From the NCBI RefSeq assembly GCF_001905595.1, contig NZ_LIXI01000009.1:124001-188000 (forward strand): DNA of 64,000 nucleotides. Direction: 5' to 3'. The DNA is from Streptomyces sp. CB00316 (GTDB lineage: Bacteria; Actinomycetota; Actinomycetes; Streptomycetales; Streptomycetaceae). The position numbers and the translations under genes were made by a program. Under the pieces are notes generated by a model. That model did no database searches and was not told the origin of the DNA. It saw nothing but the letters and a program-made list of their open reading frames with translations. Positions 42,677-51,100 of the stretch are shown here, in pieces; position 1 is the first letter of the stretch, and each line of letters starts with the position of its first letter.

Positions 42677-42705
42677 GCGCGCCCCGTCGCAGCAGGGCGC
42701 GCTCA
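42674..42705. terminator. Bidirectional hairpin between ligase and NADH dehydrogenase
   Basis: TGAGCGCGCCC and GGGCGCGCTCA form 11-bp perfect arms around a 10-base loop. The left arm includes the ligase TGA stop. It is placed between two convergent genes and should stop both transcripts. Confidence 0.75.
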
Positions 42706-42713
42706 CCGGGCGG

Positions 42714-44075
42714 TCAGTGCCTGATCGTCGCCGACGCGGTGTGCTCCTTGATCTGCTCGGGCGTCAGATAGGCGCCCGTGTACTCGAAGTCCCGCAGGGT
42801 CGCCGGTTTGCGCGACTGGAACCCGGTCCGTACGAAGTCGTCACCGGCGACCGCGTTGAGCAGCCAGTTCGTCATGACCCGGGTCTTGGCGACGTTCGTC
42901 CGCAGCGCCGACCAGTGGTAGCCGCGGGCCACGGCCTGCGCGGGCAGCCCGTGCAGCTCGATGCCGAGCGGCTTGGACACCGCGTCCCTGCCGCCGAGGT
43001 CCACGACGAGCCCCAAGTCCTTGTGGACGTAGTCCTTGAGCGGCTGACGGCGCAGCGAGGCGATCAGATTGTCCGCCAGCACCTTGCCCTGGCGCATCGC
43101 GTGCTGCGCGGTCGGCGGGCAGACCGCCCCGTCGCCCTTCGCCAGGTCGGGCACCGCCGCGGCGTCACCGAGCGAGAAGACCCCGTCCGCGCCCGGCAGC
43201 TTCAGCTGCGGCGTCACGGCCAGCCGGCCGCGTACGGTCTCCGCGCCGAGCGTGGCGATCAGCGGGCTGGCGGCCACCCCCGCGGTCCAGATCAGCGTCC
43301 GACAGGGCAGCACCCGGCCGTCGGTGAACGTCACCTCCTCGGCGGAGGCCTTGGCGATGGAGACCCCGAGCGACACCTCGATGTTCCGCCTGCGGAGCAC
43401 CTCCAGGGCGGCCCGGCCCAGCTTGTCGCCCAGCTCCGGCATCAGCTTGGGCGCGATGTCGATCAGATGCCACTTGATCAGCTTCGGATCCAGCCGGGGG
43501 TAGTGCCGGATGGCGTTCGTGGTGAGCCGTTGCAGGCAGGCGGCCGTCTCCGTGCCCGCGTAACCGCCGCCGACCACCACGAACTGGAGCCGCGAGGCCC
43601 GCTCGGCCTCGTCCTGGCTGGCGTCGGCCAGATCGAGCTGGGCGATGACGTGGTCGCGTACGTACGCCGCCTCCGCCAGCGTCTTCATCCCGCGCGCGTG
43701 GTCCAGCAGGCCGGGGATGTCGAAGGTCCGGGTCACGCTGCCCGCGGCCAGCACGATGTAGTCGTACGGCTCGTTGACGACCTCATCCGTGATCTTCCGG
43801 ATGACGCAGACCTTGGCCTCCGTGTCCACGCCGATCGCTCCGCCGGGGATGATCCGGGTGCGGTGGCGGCGGCTGCGGCGCAGGGAGACCGCGACCGACT
43901 GGGGGGTGAGCACGCCGGAGGCCACCTGGGGCAGCAGCGGCAGGTAGAGCTGGTAGGAGAACGGCGTGACGAGCGCGATCTCGGCCTCGCCCGGAGCGAG
44001 CCTGCGCTCCAGCCGTTGTACACATTCGACACCTGCGAAGCCGGCGCCGACGACGAGAATCCTGGGTGGTGCCAC
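42714..44075 (-). CDS. Type II NADH dehydrogenase (NAD(P)/FAD oxidoreductase)
   Basis: A 453-residue flavoprotein with two Rossmann folds: FAD motif ILVVGAGFAGVECVQRL (residues 6-22) and NADH motif VVVGGGYAGTETAACL (about 167-182). QHAMRQGKVLADNL near the quinone site and the amphipathic C-terminus fit single-subunit NDH-2. It passes electrons from NADH to menaquinone on the inner membrane face. GTG at 44075 has GAAGGGAC upstream. An alternative start 22 codons earlier has no ribosome site. Confidence 0.9.
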   Translation of the reverse strand: MAPPRILVVGAGFAGVECVQRLERRLAPGEAEIALVTPFSYQLYLPLLPQVASGVLTPQSVAVSLRRSRRHRTRIIPGGAIGVDTEAKVCVIRKITDEVVNEPYDYIVLAAGSVTRTFDIPGLLDHARGMKTLAEAAYVRDHVIAQLDLADASQDEAERASRLQFVVVGGGYAGTETAACLQRLTTNAIRHYPRLDPKLIKWHLIDIAPKLMPELGDKLGRAALEVLRRRNIEVSLGVSIAKASAEEVTFTDGRVLPCRTLIWTAGVAASPLIATLGAETVRGRLAVTPQLKLPGADGVFSLGDAAAVPDLAKGDGAVCPPTAQHAMRQGKVLADNLIASLRRQPLKDYVHKDLGLVVDLGGRDAVSKPLGIELHGLPAQAVARGYHWSALRTNVAKTRVMTNWLLNAVAGDDFVRTGFQSRKPATLRDFEYTGAYLTPEQIKEHTASATIRH

Positions 44076-44226
44076 GGTCTGCGTCCCTTCTCGGGCTTGC
44101 GTGGTTCTGCGCTCGCCTGCCCCGTATACCGGCCGATGCACTCCTCATCCTCACCGGATGCACCCCGGACCGCCTCCCGGCGGGGGTGAACGGGCCGCCG
44201 CACGGTGGACCGGCGGGGTGCCACGG

Positions 44227-44662
44227 TCACATCGGCGGCTCGGCGTGCAGCTCGCGCAACCAGTGGGCCGTCTCGGCGCCGCGGGCGTCCTCCCAGTCCG
44301 CGAGCGTGCCCGCGCCCTCGTCCAGAACCTGCCGGAACAGCGGCCCGCCGTCCGGCATCAGGTACCAGCCGCGCTCCGCCTCGACGGCGAGCGGCGCCAG
44401 GACATGGTCCGGCACGGCCGTGCCGCCTGCCGCCGCCTTCGAGGCAGGTCTCGCCGCCGGCCTGGCCGACTGGGTACGAGCACCGACCACGGGCGCAGCC
44501 GGGCCTGCCGGCGGCCGGACTCGCGCAGCCCGTGGGCCGCCAGCACCCGGTCGCCCAGTCCAGGGCCTCGGCCCGGGGGTCCGGGTCGTCCCAAGGGGTC
44601 CTGGCGTCCGGGAAACGCTCGCGGTCCACGGTCTCGGCCTTGTCGTCGTCACCTCTGCGCAT
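44227..44662 (-). pseudogene. Frameshifted gene remnant (start MRRGDDDKAE)
   Basis: On the minus strand an ATG at 44662 opens a frame MRRGDDDKAETVDRERFPDA then RTPWDDPDPRAEALDWAT. After that the sensible reading jumps twice: DRVLAAHGLRESGRRQARL and RPWSVLV in a second phase, then TAVPDHVLAPLAVEAERGWY and LMPDGGPLFRQVLDEGAGTL in a third, ending at 44227. GC3 supports each segment only in its own phase. It resembles a Streptomyces phosphotransferase-like hypothetical protein that is normally longer, so the 3' part is also lost. Family assignment is tentative. Confidence 0.6.
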
Positions 44663-44823
44663 CGGAGCATTCGACCACCCGCCCGATCGGCCACGCATGT
44701 CCATTTCGGTCGCTCTCTTCCCGTCGAAGGGGGCCCGGGGCGCGGCGAGTACGCTGCGGGTGCGTGCGCGGCCGTGCGGCGCAGGCCCTCCGCAGCCGCC
44801 CCGACTCCTCGAAAGCCCCTGGT

Positions 44824-45196
44824 ATGCCGTCACTTCCCGATGCCGGGACACAAGAACGGCCGGCTCGCCGCCTTACGGTGGAGGCCGCCGCACAGCAGGG
44901 CAGGTTCGAGGAGATACGGCAAGCTCTTCACCACCCAGGCGCGGTGGGGCGAGGCCGACGAGTCGAAGGAACCGCTCTTCCGCGAGTACGCCGAGGAACT
45001 CGGCCTCGACATGGAGAAGTTCACCGCCGCGCTGGACGACCCGGCGACCACCGAGCGGATCGAGGCCGACCAGCGAGACGGCCTCGGACTCGGCGTCCAG
45101 GGCACACCGACGTTCTTCGTCGACGGGCTCAGGATCCCCAACCCCGGGTCGTACGGAGTTCCGCGCGCTCATCGAGAAGCGGCTCGCGCGTAAGTG
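44824..45196 (+). pseudogene. DsbA-like thioredoxin-fold C-terminal remnant
   Basis: The plus strand encodes the C-terminal helical part of a DsbA-family protein: VEAAAQQGRFEE, then in a second phase YGKLFTTQARWGEADESKEP, LGLDMEKFTAALDDPATT and GLGVQGTPTFFVDGLRI with the cis-proline TPTFF. The last piece EFRALIEKRLARK is again in another phase, ending at TGA 45194-45196. The N-terminal domain with the CxxC site is absent. Two frameshifts (near 44920 and 45150) and the missing 5' part make it non-functional. Confidence 0.65.
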
Positions 45197-45307
45197 AAGC
45201 AGCGGCTTCCGGAGCCCGTACGATCCGTGCTCCTGAAGCCGCCGCGCGAACCTAGTATGTGAACGCGGGCGCATAAAAGAGGGCGCGGGACGGAAGAGGG
45301 ACGGGGC

Positions 45308-45676
45308 ATGCGACGGCTCGGAGAGCTTGAGGCCGAGATCATGGACCGCCTGTGGAGCTGGGACAGACCGGCGACGGTCCGCGAGATCGTGGACGACATC
45401 AACCGCCGCCGTCCTGCCGCCTACACGACGGTGATGACCGTGGCCACGATCCTCTACGACAAGGGCTGGCTGACCCGGCGGAAGCAGGGGCAGGCGTGGC
45501 TCTACACGCCGGTGCGCAGCCGTGAGGCGTACTCCGCCGCTCTCATGGAGGACGCCCTGGGGGCGAGCCGGGACCGCTCGGCCGCCCTCGTCCACTTCGT
45601 GGAGCGGATGACCGACGAGGAGGTCGCCGCGTTGCGCGAGGCGCTGCGGGCGACGGGCCGGGGCGGCGAGCTGTGA
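45308..45676 (+). CDS. BlaI/MecI/CopY-family repressor
   Basis: A 122-residue winged-helix repressor. LGELEAEIMDRLWSWDRPAT and VREIVDDI form the first helices, and the recognition helix is PAAYTTVMTVATILYDKGWL with the basic wing TRRKQGQAWLYTP. The C-terminal helices dimerise; in BlaI they are cut by a membrane protease. Its partner follows with a four-base overlap (GTGA). In Streptomyces these pairs respond to beta-lactams, copper or cell-wall stress. Confidence 0.92.
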   Translation: MRRLGELEAEIMDRLWSWDRPATVREIVDDINRRRPAAYTTVMTVATILYDKGWLTRRKQGQAWLYTPVRSREAYSAALMEDALGASRDRSAALVHFVERMTDEEVAALREALRATGRGGEL

Positions 45677-46575
45677 ACGCCGCCCCCGCCTTCCTCGGCT
45701 ACGCGGCCGTCGTCGGCGTACTGGCCCCGCGCCTGCTGCTCCGCAGCGATTGGCCGCAGCGGGCGCCGCTGCTGGCGGTCGCCGTCTGGTTCGCCCTCGC
45801 GGCGTCCTTCTCGGTCTGCGTCCAGCTGGCCGCCGCGCACCTCACCACGCCGGGGGCGCATCTGCACGGCATCCTGTACTCCTGCCGCGCGGCCCTGGGA
45901 CTCGGCGGCGAACCCGACGGAGGTACGGGCCCGTCCTGGGGCCTCGTGGCACTCACCGTGCTGCTCGCCGCGCATCTGTCCGGCTTCGCCTTCCACGCCG
46001 TACGGGCGTACGTCGCACGCGCCCGGCACCGCGATGTCCTGGACAAGGTGGGCCGGCCCTCGGAGCTGCTGCGGGCCACGGTGGTGGAGCACGCCGAGCC
46101 CGCCGCGTACTGCCTGCCGGGCCGCCGCCCCCGGGTCGTCGTCAGCAGCGGCGCGGTCGACGCCCTCTCGCACGACGAGCTCGGCGCCGTCGTCGAACAC
46201 GAGCGGGCCCACATCCACGGCCGCCACCACCTCGTCCTCGCGGCAGCCCACGCCTTCGCCTGGATCTTCCCCGGGGTGCCCCTGGCCCGGCACCTGCGCG
46301 AGCAGATCCCGCTGCTGCTGGAGATGGCCGCCGACGACCGGGCCCTGCGCCGCAGTCCGCAGAAGGCGCTGGCCACAGCGATGTTCACGCTGGCTTCCGG
46401 CCGGGCGCCGCGCGGAGCGCTGGCAGTCGGCGGCGAGACGGTGCTGATCCGCCTGAAGCGCGTTCTGGTGCCGCCGCGCAGCGCGCATCCCGCCCTGCGC
46501 TGCACGGTCGGCACCGGCGCCCTCATGGCTCCGCTGCTGCCCGTCCTGCTGACCTGTCACGCCGGACTCGGGTGA
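45673..46575 (+). CDS. M56-family membrane metalloprotease (BlaR1-like, no sensor domain)
   Basis: A 300-residue membrane protein with helices around 5-22, 30-52, 85-105 and near the end. The zinc motif is EHERAHIHGRHH (HExxH variant HERAH). A second conserved block is LLLEMAADDRAL, with the third ligand Glu. It lacks the penicillin-binding sensor domain of BlaR1, so the signal is unknown. It is translated together with the BlaI-like gene and probably cleaves it. Confidence 0.88.
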   Translation: MNAAPAFLGYAAVVGVLAPRLLLRSDWPQRAPLLAVAVWFALAASFSVCVQLAAAHLTTPGAHLHGILYSCRAALGLGGEPDGGTGPSWGLVALTVLLAAHLSGFAFHAVRAYVARARHRDVLDKVGRPSELLRATVVEHAEPAAYCLPGRRPRVVVSSGAVDALSHDELGAVVEHERAHIHGRHHLVLAAAHAFAWIFPGVPLARHLREQIPLLLEMAADDRALRRSPQKALATAMFTLASGRAPRGALAVGGETVLIRLKRVLVPPRSAHPALRCTVGTGALMAPLLPVLLTCHAGLG

Positions 46576-46587
46576 CAGCCGCCTCCG

Positions 46588-47625
46588 TCAGATCCGTACG
46601 CCCCACATGAACGGCATCCCGCTGCGGGCCATCGACTCGTAGCGCACCTGGGCCCCCGGCTTCGGCGAATGGAGGATCTGGCCGTTCCCGGCGTAGAAGC
46701 CGACATGGCTCAGGTCCGTGCGCATGATGACGAGGTCGCCGGGCTTGAGCGCGCTCAGGGAGCTGATCCGGGTCCCGGCGTTGGCCTGCGCCTGGGAGGT
46801 GCGCGGCAGGTTCACCCCCGCCTGGCGGAACGCCCAGGAGGTCAGCCCCGAGCAGTCGAACGACCCCGGACCCGTGGCGCCCCACACGTACGGCATGCCG
46901 ACCCGGGTCTTCGCCGCCGCGAAGGCCGCGGCGGTGATGCCCGACGCGCTGGCCTCGTTGCCGAGCTCGACCCGCGCGCTGGAGCGGTTGGCGCGTTCCT
47001 CCTTGGCAGCGCTATCGGCCCGCTCCTTGGCCGTCAGCGTGTTGAGGAGCCGCTGCGCCTCGGCCAGCTTGCCCTGGATCTCCTTCTTCCGGTCGCCCAG
47101 TTCCTTCCGGGTGCCCTGGAGGTCGGCGAGCTTGGCACCGGCCTGGTTGCGCTGTTGCTGGAGGGCGCGCTGCTCGGAGAGGAAGCGGTGGAGCGCCTGC
47201 GACTGCCGTGCGCCCAGCCGGTCCAGGGCCGCCGCCTCGTCCAGATACGCGTCCGGGTCGGAGGAGAGCAGCAGCCGCACCGAAGGGTCGATCCCGCCGC
47301 TGCGGTACTGGGCGGCGGCCGCCGAACCGAGTCCGCGGCGCAGTTCGTTGAGGTCGTCCTGCTTGCGGGCCACGGCCTCCTGGAGGTTGTCCGCCTCCTT
47401 GCGGAGCTTCTCCGCGTTCTCCTTCGCCCCGTTGTACTTCTCCGTGGCCTGGGTCGCCTCCTCGTGGAGGCGGTCTATCTGCGCCTGCACGCCCTTCTTG
47501 TTCGGGTCGGGCAGCGGGTCGGCGGACGCCGGAGAGGCGGAGAGCACCACGCTCACCGCGGCGGTCGCTGTGAGCACGGTCGCGTATCCGTTGCCGGGCT
47601 GCTTGGGACGACGGTGGGACGCCAC
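46588..47625 (-). CDS. Secreted NlpC/P60 hydrolase with N-terminal coiled coil (RipA-like)
   Basis: A 345-residue secreted protein. Signal peptide: basic HRRPKQP then hydrophobic TVLTATAAVSVVLSASPASA, cleavage near residue 35. Residues 45-215 form a long coiled coil in two parts, and residues 230-345 the NlpC/P60 domain: YVWGATGPGSFDCSG with catalytic C258, and His in LSHVGFYAGNG. This matches the actinobacterial RipA/C type of peptidoglycan endopeptidase; the coiled coil usually gates activity or binds an FtsEX-type partner. GTG at 47625 has AAGGAG upstream. It converges with the M56 gene. Confidence 0.92.
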   Translation of the reverse strand: MASHRRPKQPGNGYATVLTATAAVSVVLSASPASADPLPDPNKKGVQAQIDRLHEEATQATEKYNGAKENAEKLRKEADNLQEAVARKQDDLNELRRGLGSAAAAQYRSGGIDPSVRLLLSSDPDAYLDEAAALDRLGARQSQALHRFLSEQRALQQQRNQAGAKLADLQGTRKELGDRKKEIQGKLAEAQRLLNTLTAKERADSAAKEERANRSSARVELGNEASASGITAAAFAAAKTRVGMPYVWGATGPGSFDCSGLTSWAFRQAGVNLPRTSQAQANAGTRISSLSALKPGDLVIMRTDLSHVGFYAGNGQILHSPKPGAQVRYESMARSGMPFMWGVRI

Positions 47626-47688
47626 TGAGGCGGGCTCCTTCTTCCTCGTCCGCCGGCGGGACGGCCGGGCGGAGGCTGGGCCACGCAT

Positions 47689-47703
47689 ACTAATCAACTT
47701 AGT
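47689..47703. promoter_or_regulatory. AT-rich inverted repeat ACTAA-N5-TTAGT
   Basis: ACTAA-TCAAC-TTAGT lies in the 142-bp divergent gap between the NlpC/P60 gene and the spermidine synthase-like gene. It is the only AT-rich patch there and contains TAGT/TAAG hexamers that could form -10 elements. Operator or promoter function is inferred. Confidence 0.35.
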
Positions 47704-47767
47704 GGCTGGGTTCCAAGCACCTCCCGGGCCGCACGGAGTTCCTCCGCCCGCATGCGAGGATGCTGCG

Positions 47768-49306
47768 GTGACCACACCGTCCTCCCCGCCCGTGGCCGAC
47801 GACCCGCCCCGAGTCAAGGGCGTGGGGCAACGCGCCGCAGCGATCCTCGTGTTCGGATCCTCGGCCGCGGTCCTGGTCGTCGAGATCGTCGCCCTGCGGC
47901 TGCTGGCCCCCTACCTCGGCCTCACCCTCGAAACCAGCACCCTGGTGATCGGCATCGCCCTCACCGCGATCGCGCTGGGCTCCTGGCTGGGCGGGCGCGT
48001 CGCCGACCAGGTCGACCCCCACCGGCTCATCGGCCCCGCGCTCGGGGTGTCGGGCGTGGTCGTCGCACTCACCCCGCTCCTCCTCCGCACCACCGCCGAG
48101 TGGGCGGCTCCGGCGCTCCTGCTGGTCGCGGCGGGGACCCTCCTCGTCCCCGGCGCGCTGCTCTCGGCGGTGACCCCGCTCGTGACGAAGCTGCGGCTCA
48201 CCAGCCTCGCCGAGACCGGGACGGTCGTGGGACGGCTGTCCGGCGTCGGCACCTTCGGCGCCATCGTCGGCACGGTCCTCACCGGCTTCGTCCTCATCTC
48301 GCGGCTGCCGGTCAGCTCCATCCTGATCGGTCTGGGCGCCCTGCTCGTGATCGGCTCCGTGCTGGTCGGATGGCGGGCGCGGCGCTGGCGCCGGGCCTCG
48401 GCCGTGGCGCTGGCCACCGTCGTCGCGGGCTCCCTCGCCACCGCGTTCGCCCCGGGCGGCTGTGACGCGGAGACCCGCTACCACTGCGCCCGGATCGTCG
48501 TGGACCCCGACCGGGCCACCGGCCGCACCCTGGTCCTGGACGGCCTGCGCCATTCGTACGTGGACGTCGAGGACCCGACGTACCTCAGGTTCGGATACGT
48601 GCGCGCCTTCGCGGCCGTCGTCGACACCGCGTTCCCCGCCGGCGAACCCCTCGCCGCCCATCACATCGGGGGCGGCGGCCTCACCTTCCCCCGCTACCTC
48701 GCGGCCGCACGCCCCGGAACCCGCAGCCTCGTCTCCGAGATCGACGGCGGGGTCGTCCGCATCGACCGCGAACAGCTCGACCTGGGGGCCTCCAGCGGCA
48801 TCGACGTCCGCGTGGAGGACGCCCGGCTCGGCCTGAAGCGGCTGGACACCGACAGCCGGGACCTCGTCGTCGGCGACGCGTTCGGGGGCGTCAGCGTGCC
48901 GTGGCACCTCACGACCACGGAGGCGCTGCGGGACGTACACCGTGCGCTCAGGAAGGACGGGCTGTACGCCGCCAACCTCATCGACCACGGCCGCCTCGCC
49001 TTCGCCCGCGCCCAAGTCGCCACGCTCATCGAGGTCTTCGAGCACGTCGCCGTCATCGGAGCCCCCGAGGACATCGGCCTCGATCCGGCCGCGACCCCTC
49101 AGGGCGGCAACATGGTGGTGCTCGCCTCCGACCAGCCGTTCGACGCGCCCGCGATCCAGCAGGCCCTGGACACAGGGGAGACCGACTGGAGGATCGCCAC
49201 CGGCGACACCGTGACGGCCTGGACCGGCGACGCGCCGGTCCTCACCGATGACCACGCGCCCGTCGACCAGCTCCTCCAGCCTCACCCCACGCGAACCGCA
49301 CGGTGA
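47768..49306 (+). CDS. Membrane-fused spermidine synthase-like protein
   Basis: A 512-residue protein. The first 215 residues hold about seven membrane helices in the MFS-like or fused pattern, beginning AAAILVFGSSAAVLVVEIVA. The C-terminal domain is a spermidine synthase/methyltransferase fold: HHIGGGGLTFPRYLAAARPG, SEIDGGVVRIDREQL and LVVGDAFGG with the conserved D-A-F. These fused proteins are common in actinomycetes, and aminopropyl transfer is not proven for them. GAGGA precedes the GTG at 47768. It ends 12 bases before the stop of the convergent ABC gene. Confidence 0.85.
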   Translation: MTTPSSPPVADDPPRVKGVGQRAAAILVFGSSAAVLVVEIVALRLLAPYLGLTLETSTLVIGIALTAIALGSWLGGRVADQVDPHRLIGPALGVSGVVVALTPLLLRTTAEWAAPALLLVAAGTLLVPGALLSAVTPLVTKLRLTSLAETGTVVGRLSGVGTFGAIVGTVLTGFVLISRLPVSSILIGLGALLVIGSVLVGWRARRWRRASAVALATVVAGSLATAFAPGGCDAETRYHCARIVVDPDRATGRTLVLDGLRHSYVDVEDPTYLRFGYVRAFAAVVDTAFPAGEPLAAHHIGGGGLTFPRYLAAARPGTRSLVSEIDGGVVRIDREQLDLGASSGIDVRVEDARLGLKRLDTDSRDLVVGDAFGGVSVPWHLTTTEALRDVHRALRKDGLYAANLIDHGRLAFARAQVATLIEVFEHVAVIGAPEDIGLDPAATPQGGNMVVLASDQPFDAPAIQQALDTGETDWRIATGDTVTAWTGDAPVLTDDHAPVDQLLQPHPTRTAR

Positions 49307-49318
49307 CGCCAGGCGGTC

Positions 49319-51100
49319 CTATCCGTGCCAGGACCGCCACAGCGCCGCGTACGCCCCGTCCGCCGCCACCAGCTCGTCGTGGCTGCCCAGTTCGCTGATC
49401 CGGCCGTCCTCCACCACCGCGATCACATCCGCGTCGTGCGCGGTGTGCAGCCGGTGCGCGATCGCCACGACTGTACGGCCCTCCAGCACCCGGGCCAGCG
49501 AACGCTCCAGATGGCGGGCCGCCCGCGGGTCCAGCAGCGAGGTCGCCTCGTCCAGGACCAGCGTGTGCGGGTCGGCCAGCACGAGACGGGCCAGCGCGAT
49601 CTGCTGTGCCTGCGCCGGGGTCAGCGCGAACCCGCCCGAACCGACCTCCGTCTCCAGCCCCTGGTCCAGGCCCTTCGCCCAGCCGTCCGCGTCGACCGCG
49701 GCCAGCGAGGCCCACAGCTCGGCGTCCCGCGCACCGTCCCGGGCCAGCAGCAGGTTGTCCCGCAGCGAGCCGACGAAGACGTGGTGCTCCTGGTTGACCA
49801 GGGCCACATGCTCCCGGACCCGCTCCGCCGTCATCCGCGACAGCTCGGCCCCGCCGAGGGTCACCTCGCCGGTGCGCGGGGCGTAGACACCGGCCAGCAG
49901 CCGGCCCAGCGTCGACTTGCCCGCGCCCGAGGGCCCGACCAGCGCGAGCCGGGTGCCCGGAGCCACGTCGAGGGACACCTGGTGCAGGACGTCGACGCCC
50001 TCCCGGTACCCGAACCGCACCTCGTCCGCCCGTACGTCCCGGCCGTCCGGCCCGACCGCCGCGTCACCGCCGTCCGGCTCGATCTCCCGCACGCCCACCA
50101 GCCGCGCCAACGACACCTGGGCCACCTGGAGTTCGTCGTACCAGCGCAGGATGAGGCCGATCGGGTCGACCATCATCTGGGCCAGCAGCGCGCCCGTGGT
50201 GAGCTGCCCGACCGTCAGCCAGCCCTCCAGCACGAACCAGCCGCCGAGCAGCAGCACCGCGCCGAGGATCGTCACGTACGTCGCGTTGACGACCGGGAAG
50301 AGCACCGAACGCAGGAACAGCGTGTACCGCTCCCACGCTGTCCACTCCGTGATCCGCCGGTCCGACAGCGCCACCCGACGCGCGCCGAGCCGGTGCGCCT
50401 CCACGGTCCGCCCGGCGTCCACGGTCTCGGCGAGCATCGCGGCGACGGCCGCGTAACCGGCGGCCTCCGAGCGGTACGCGGAGGGCGCGCGCCGGAAGTA
50501 CCAGCGGCAGCCGGTGATCAGCACCGGCAGCGCGATGAGCACCGCAAGCGCCAGCGGGGGAGCGGTCACGGTGAGTGCGCCGAGCAGCAGCCCGGCCCAG
50601 ACGATGCCGATGGCCAGCTGCGGCACGGCCTCGCGCATCGCGTTGGCCAGCCGGTCGATGTCCGTGGTGATCCGGGAGAGCAGATCGCCCGTCCCGGCCC
50701 GCTCCAGGACCCCGGGCGGCAGTCCCACGGACCGTACGAGGAAGTCCTCGCGCAGATCGGCGAGCATCTCCTCGCCCAGCATGGCCCCGCGCAGCCGCAT
50801 GGACCGGGTGAACACCGTCTGGATCACCAGCGCGACGGCGAAGATGGCCGCCGTGCGCTCCAGATGGAGGTCCGTGACCCCGTTCGAGAGGTCCTCGACC
50901 AGCCCGCCGAGCAGATACGGTCCGGCGATCGACGCGATGACCGCCACCGCGTTGGCGCCGATCAGGAGGGCGAAGGCCTTGCGGTGGCGCCGCAGCAGAT
51001 GCCGTACGTAACTCCGTACGGTCGTGGGGGTGCCCACGGGCAGGGTGGTGGCCGACTCCGGGGCGGCCGGGTCGTACGCCGGTGGTGCGACGCCGATCAT
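49319..51100 (-). CDS. ABC exporter half-transporter (canonical Walker A, degenerate signature)
   Basis: A 593-residue half-transporter: six membrane helices in residues 40-320, ATPase domain after 345. Walker A is GPSGAGKST, Walker B TLVLDEATSLLD and the H-loop AIAHRLHTAHDAD; but the ABC signature LSGGQ is replaced by LTPAQAQQ. Its partner (next entry) has the opposite defects. The two genes overlap by four bases (ATGA) and form a heterodimer with one working ATP site, as in TM287/288-type exporters. Substrate unknown; the pair often sits in lipid- or drug-export loci. Confidence 0.92.
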   Translation of the reverse strand: MIGVAPPAYDPAAPESATTLPVGTPTTVRSYVRHLLRRHRKAFALLIGANAVAVIASIAGPYLLGGLVEDLSNGVTDLHLERTAAIFAVALVIQTVFTRSMRLRGAMLGEEMLADLREDFLVRSVGLPPGVLERAGTGDLLSRITTDIDRLANAMREAVPQLAIGIVWAGLLLGALTVTAPPLALAVLIALPVLITGCRWYFRRAPSAYRSEAAGYAAVAAMLAETVDAGRTVEAHRLGARRVALSDRRITEWTAWERYTLFLRSVLFPVVNATYVTILGAVLLLGGWFVLEGWLTVGQLTTGALLAQMMVDPIGLILRWYDELQVAQVSLARLVGVREIEPDGGDAAVGPDGRDVRADEVRFGYREGVDVLHQVSLDVAPGTRLALVGPSGAGKSTLGRLLAGVYAPRTGEVTLGGAELSRMTAERVREHVALVNQEHHVFVGSLRDNLLLARDGARDAELWASLAAVDADGWAKGLDQGLETEVGSGGFALTPAQAQQIALARLVLADPHTLVLDEATSLLDPRAARHLERSLARVLEGRTVVAIAHRLHTAHDADVIAVVEDGRISELGSHDELVAADGAYAALWRSWHG

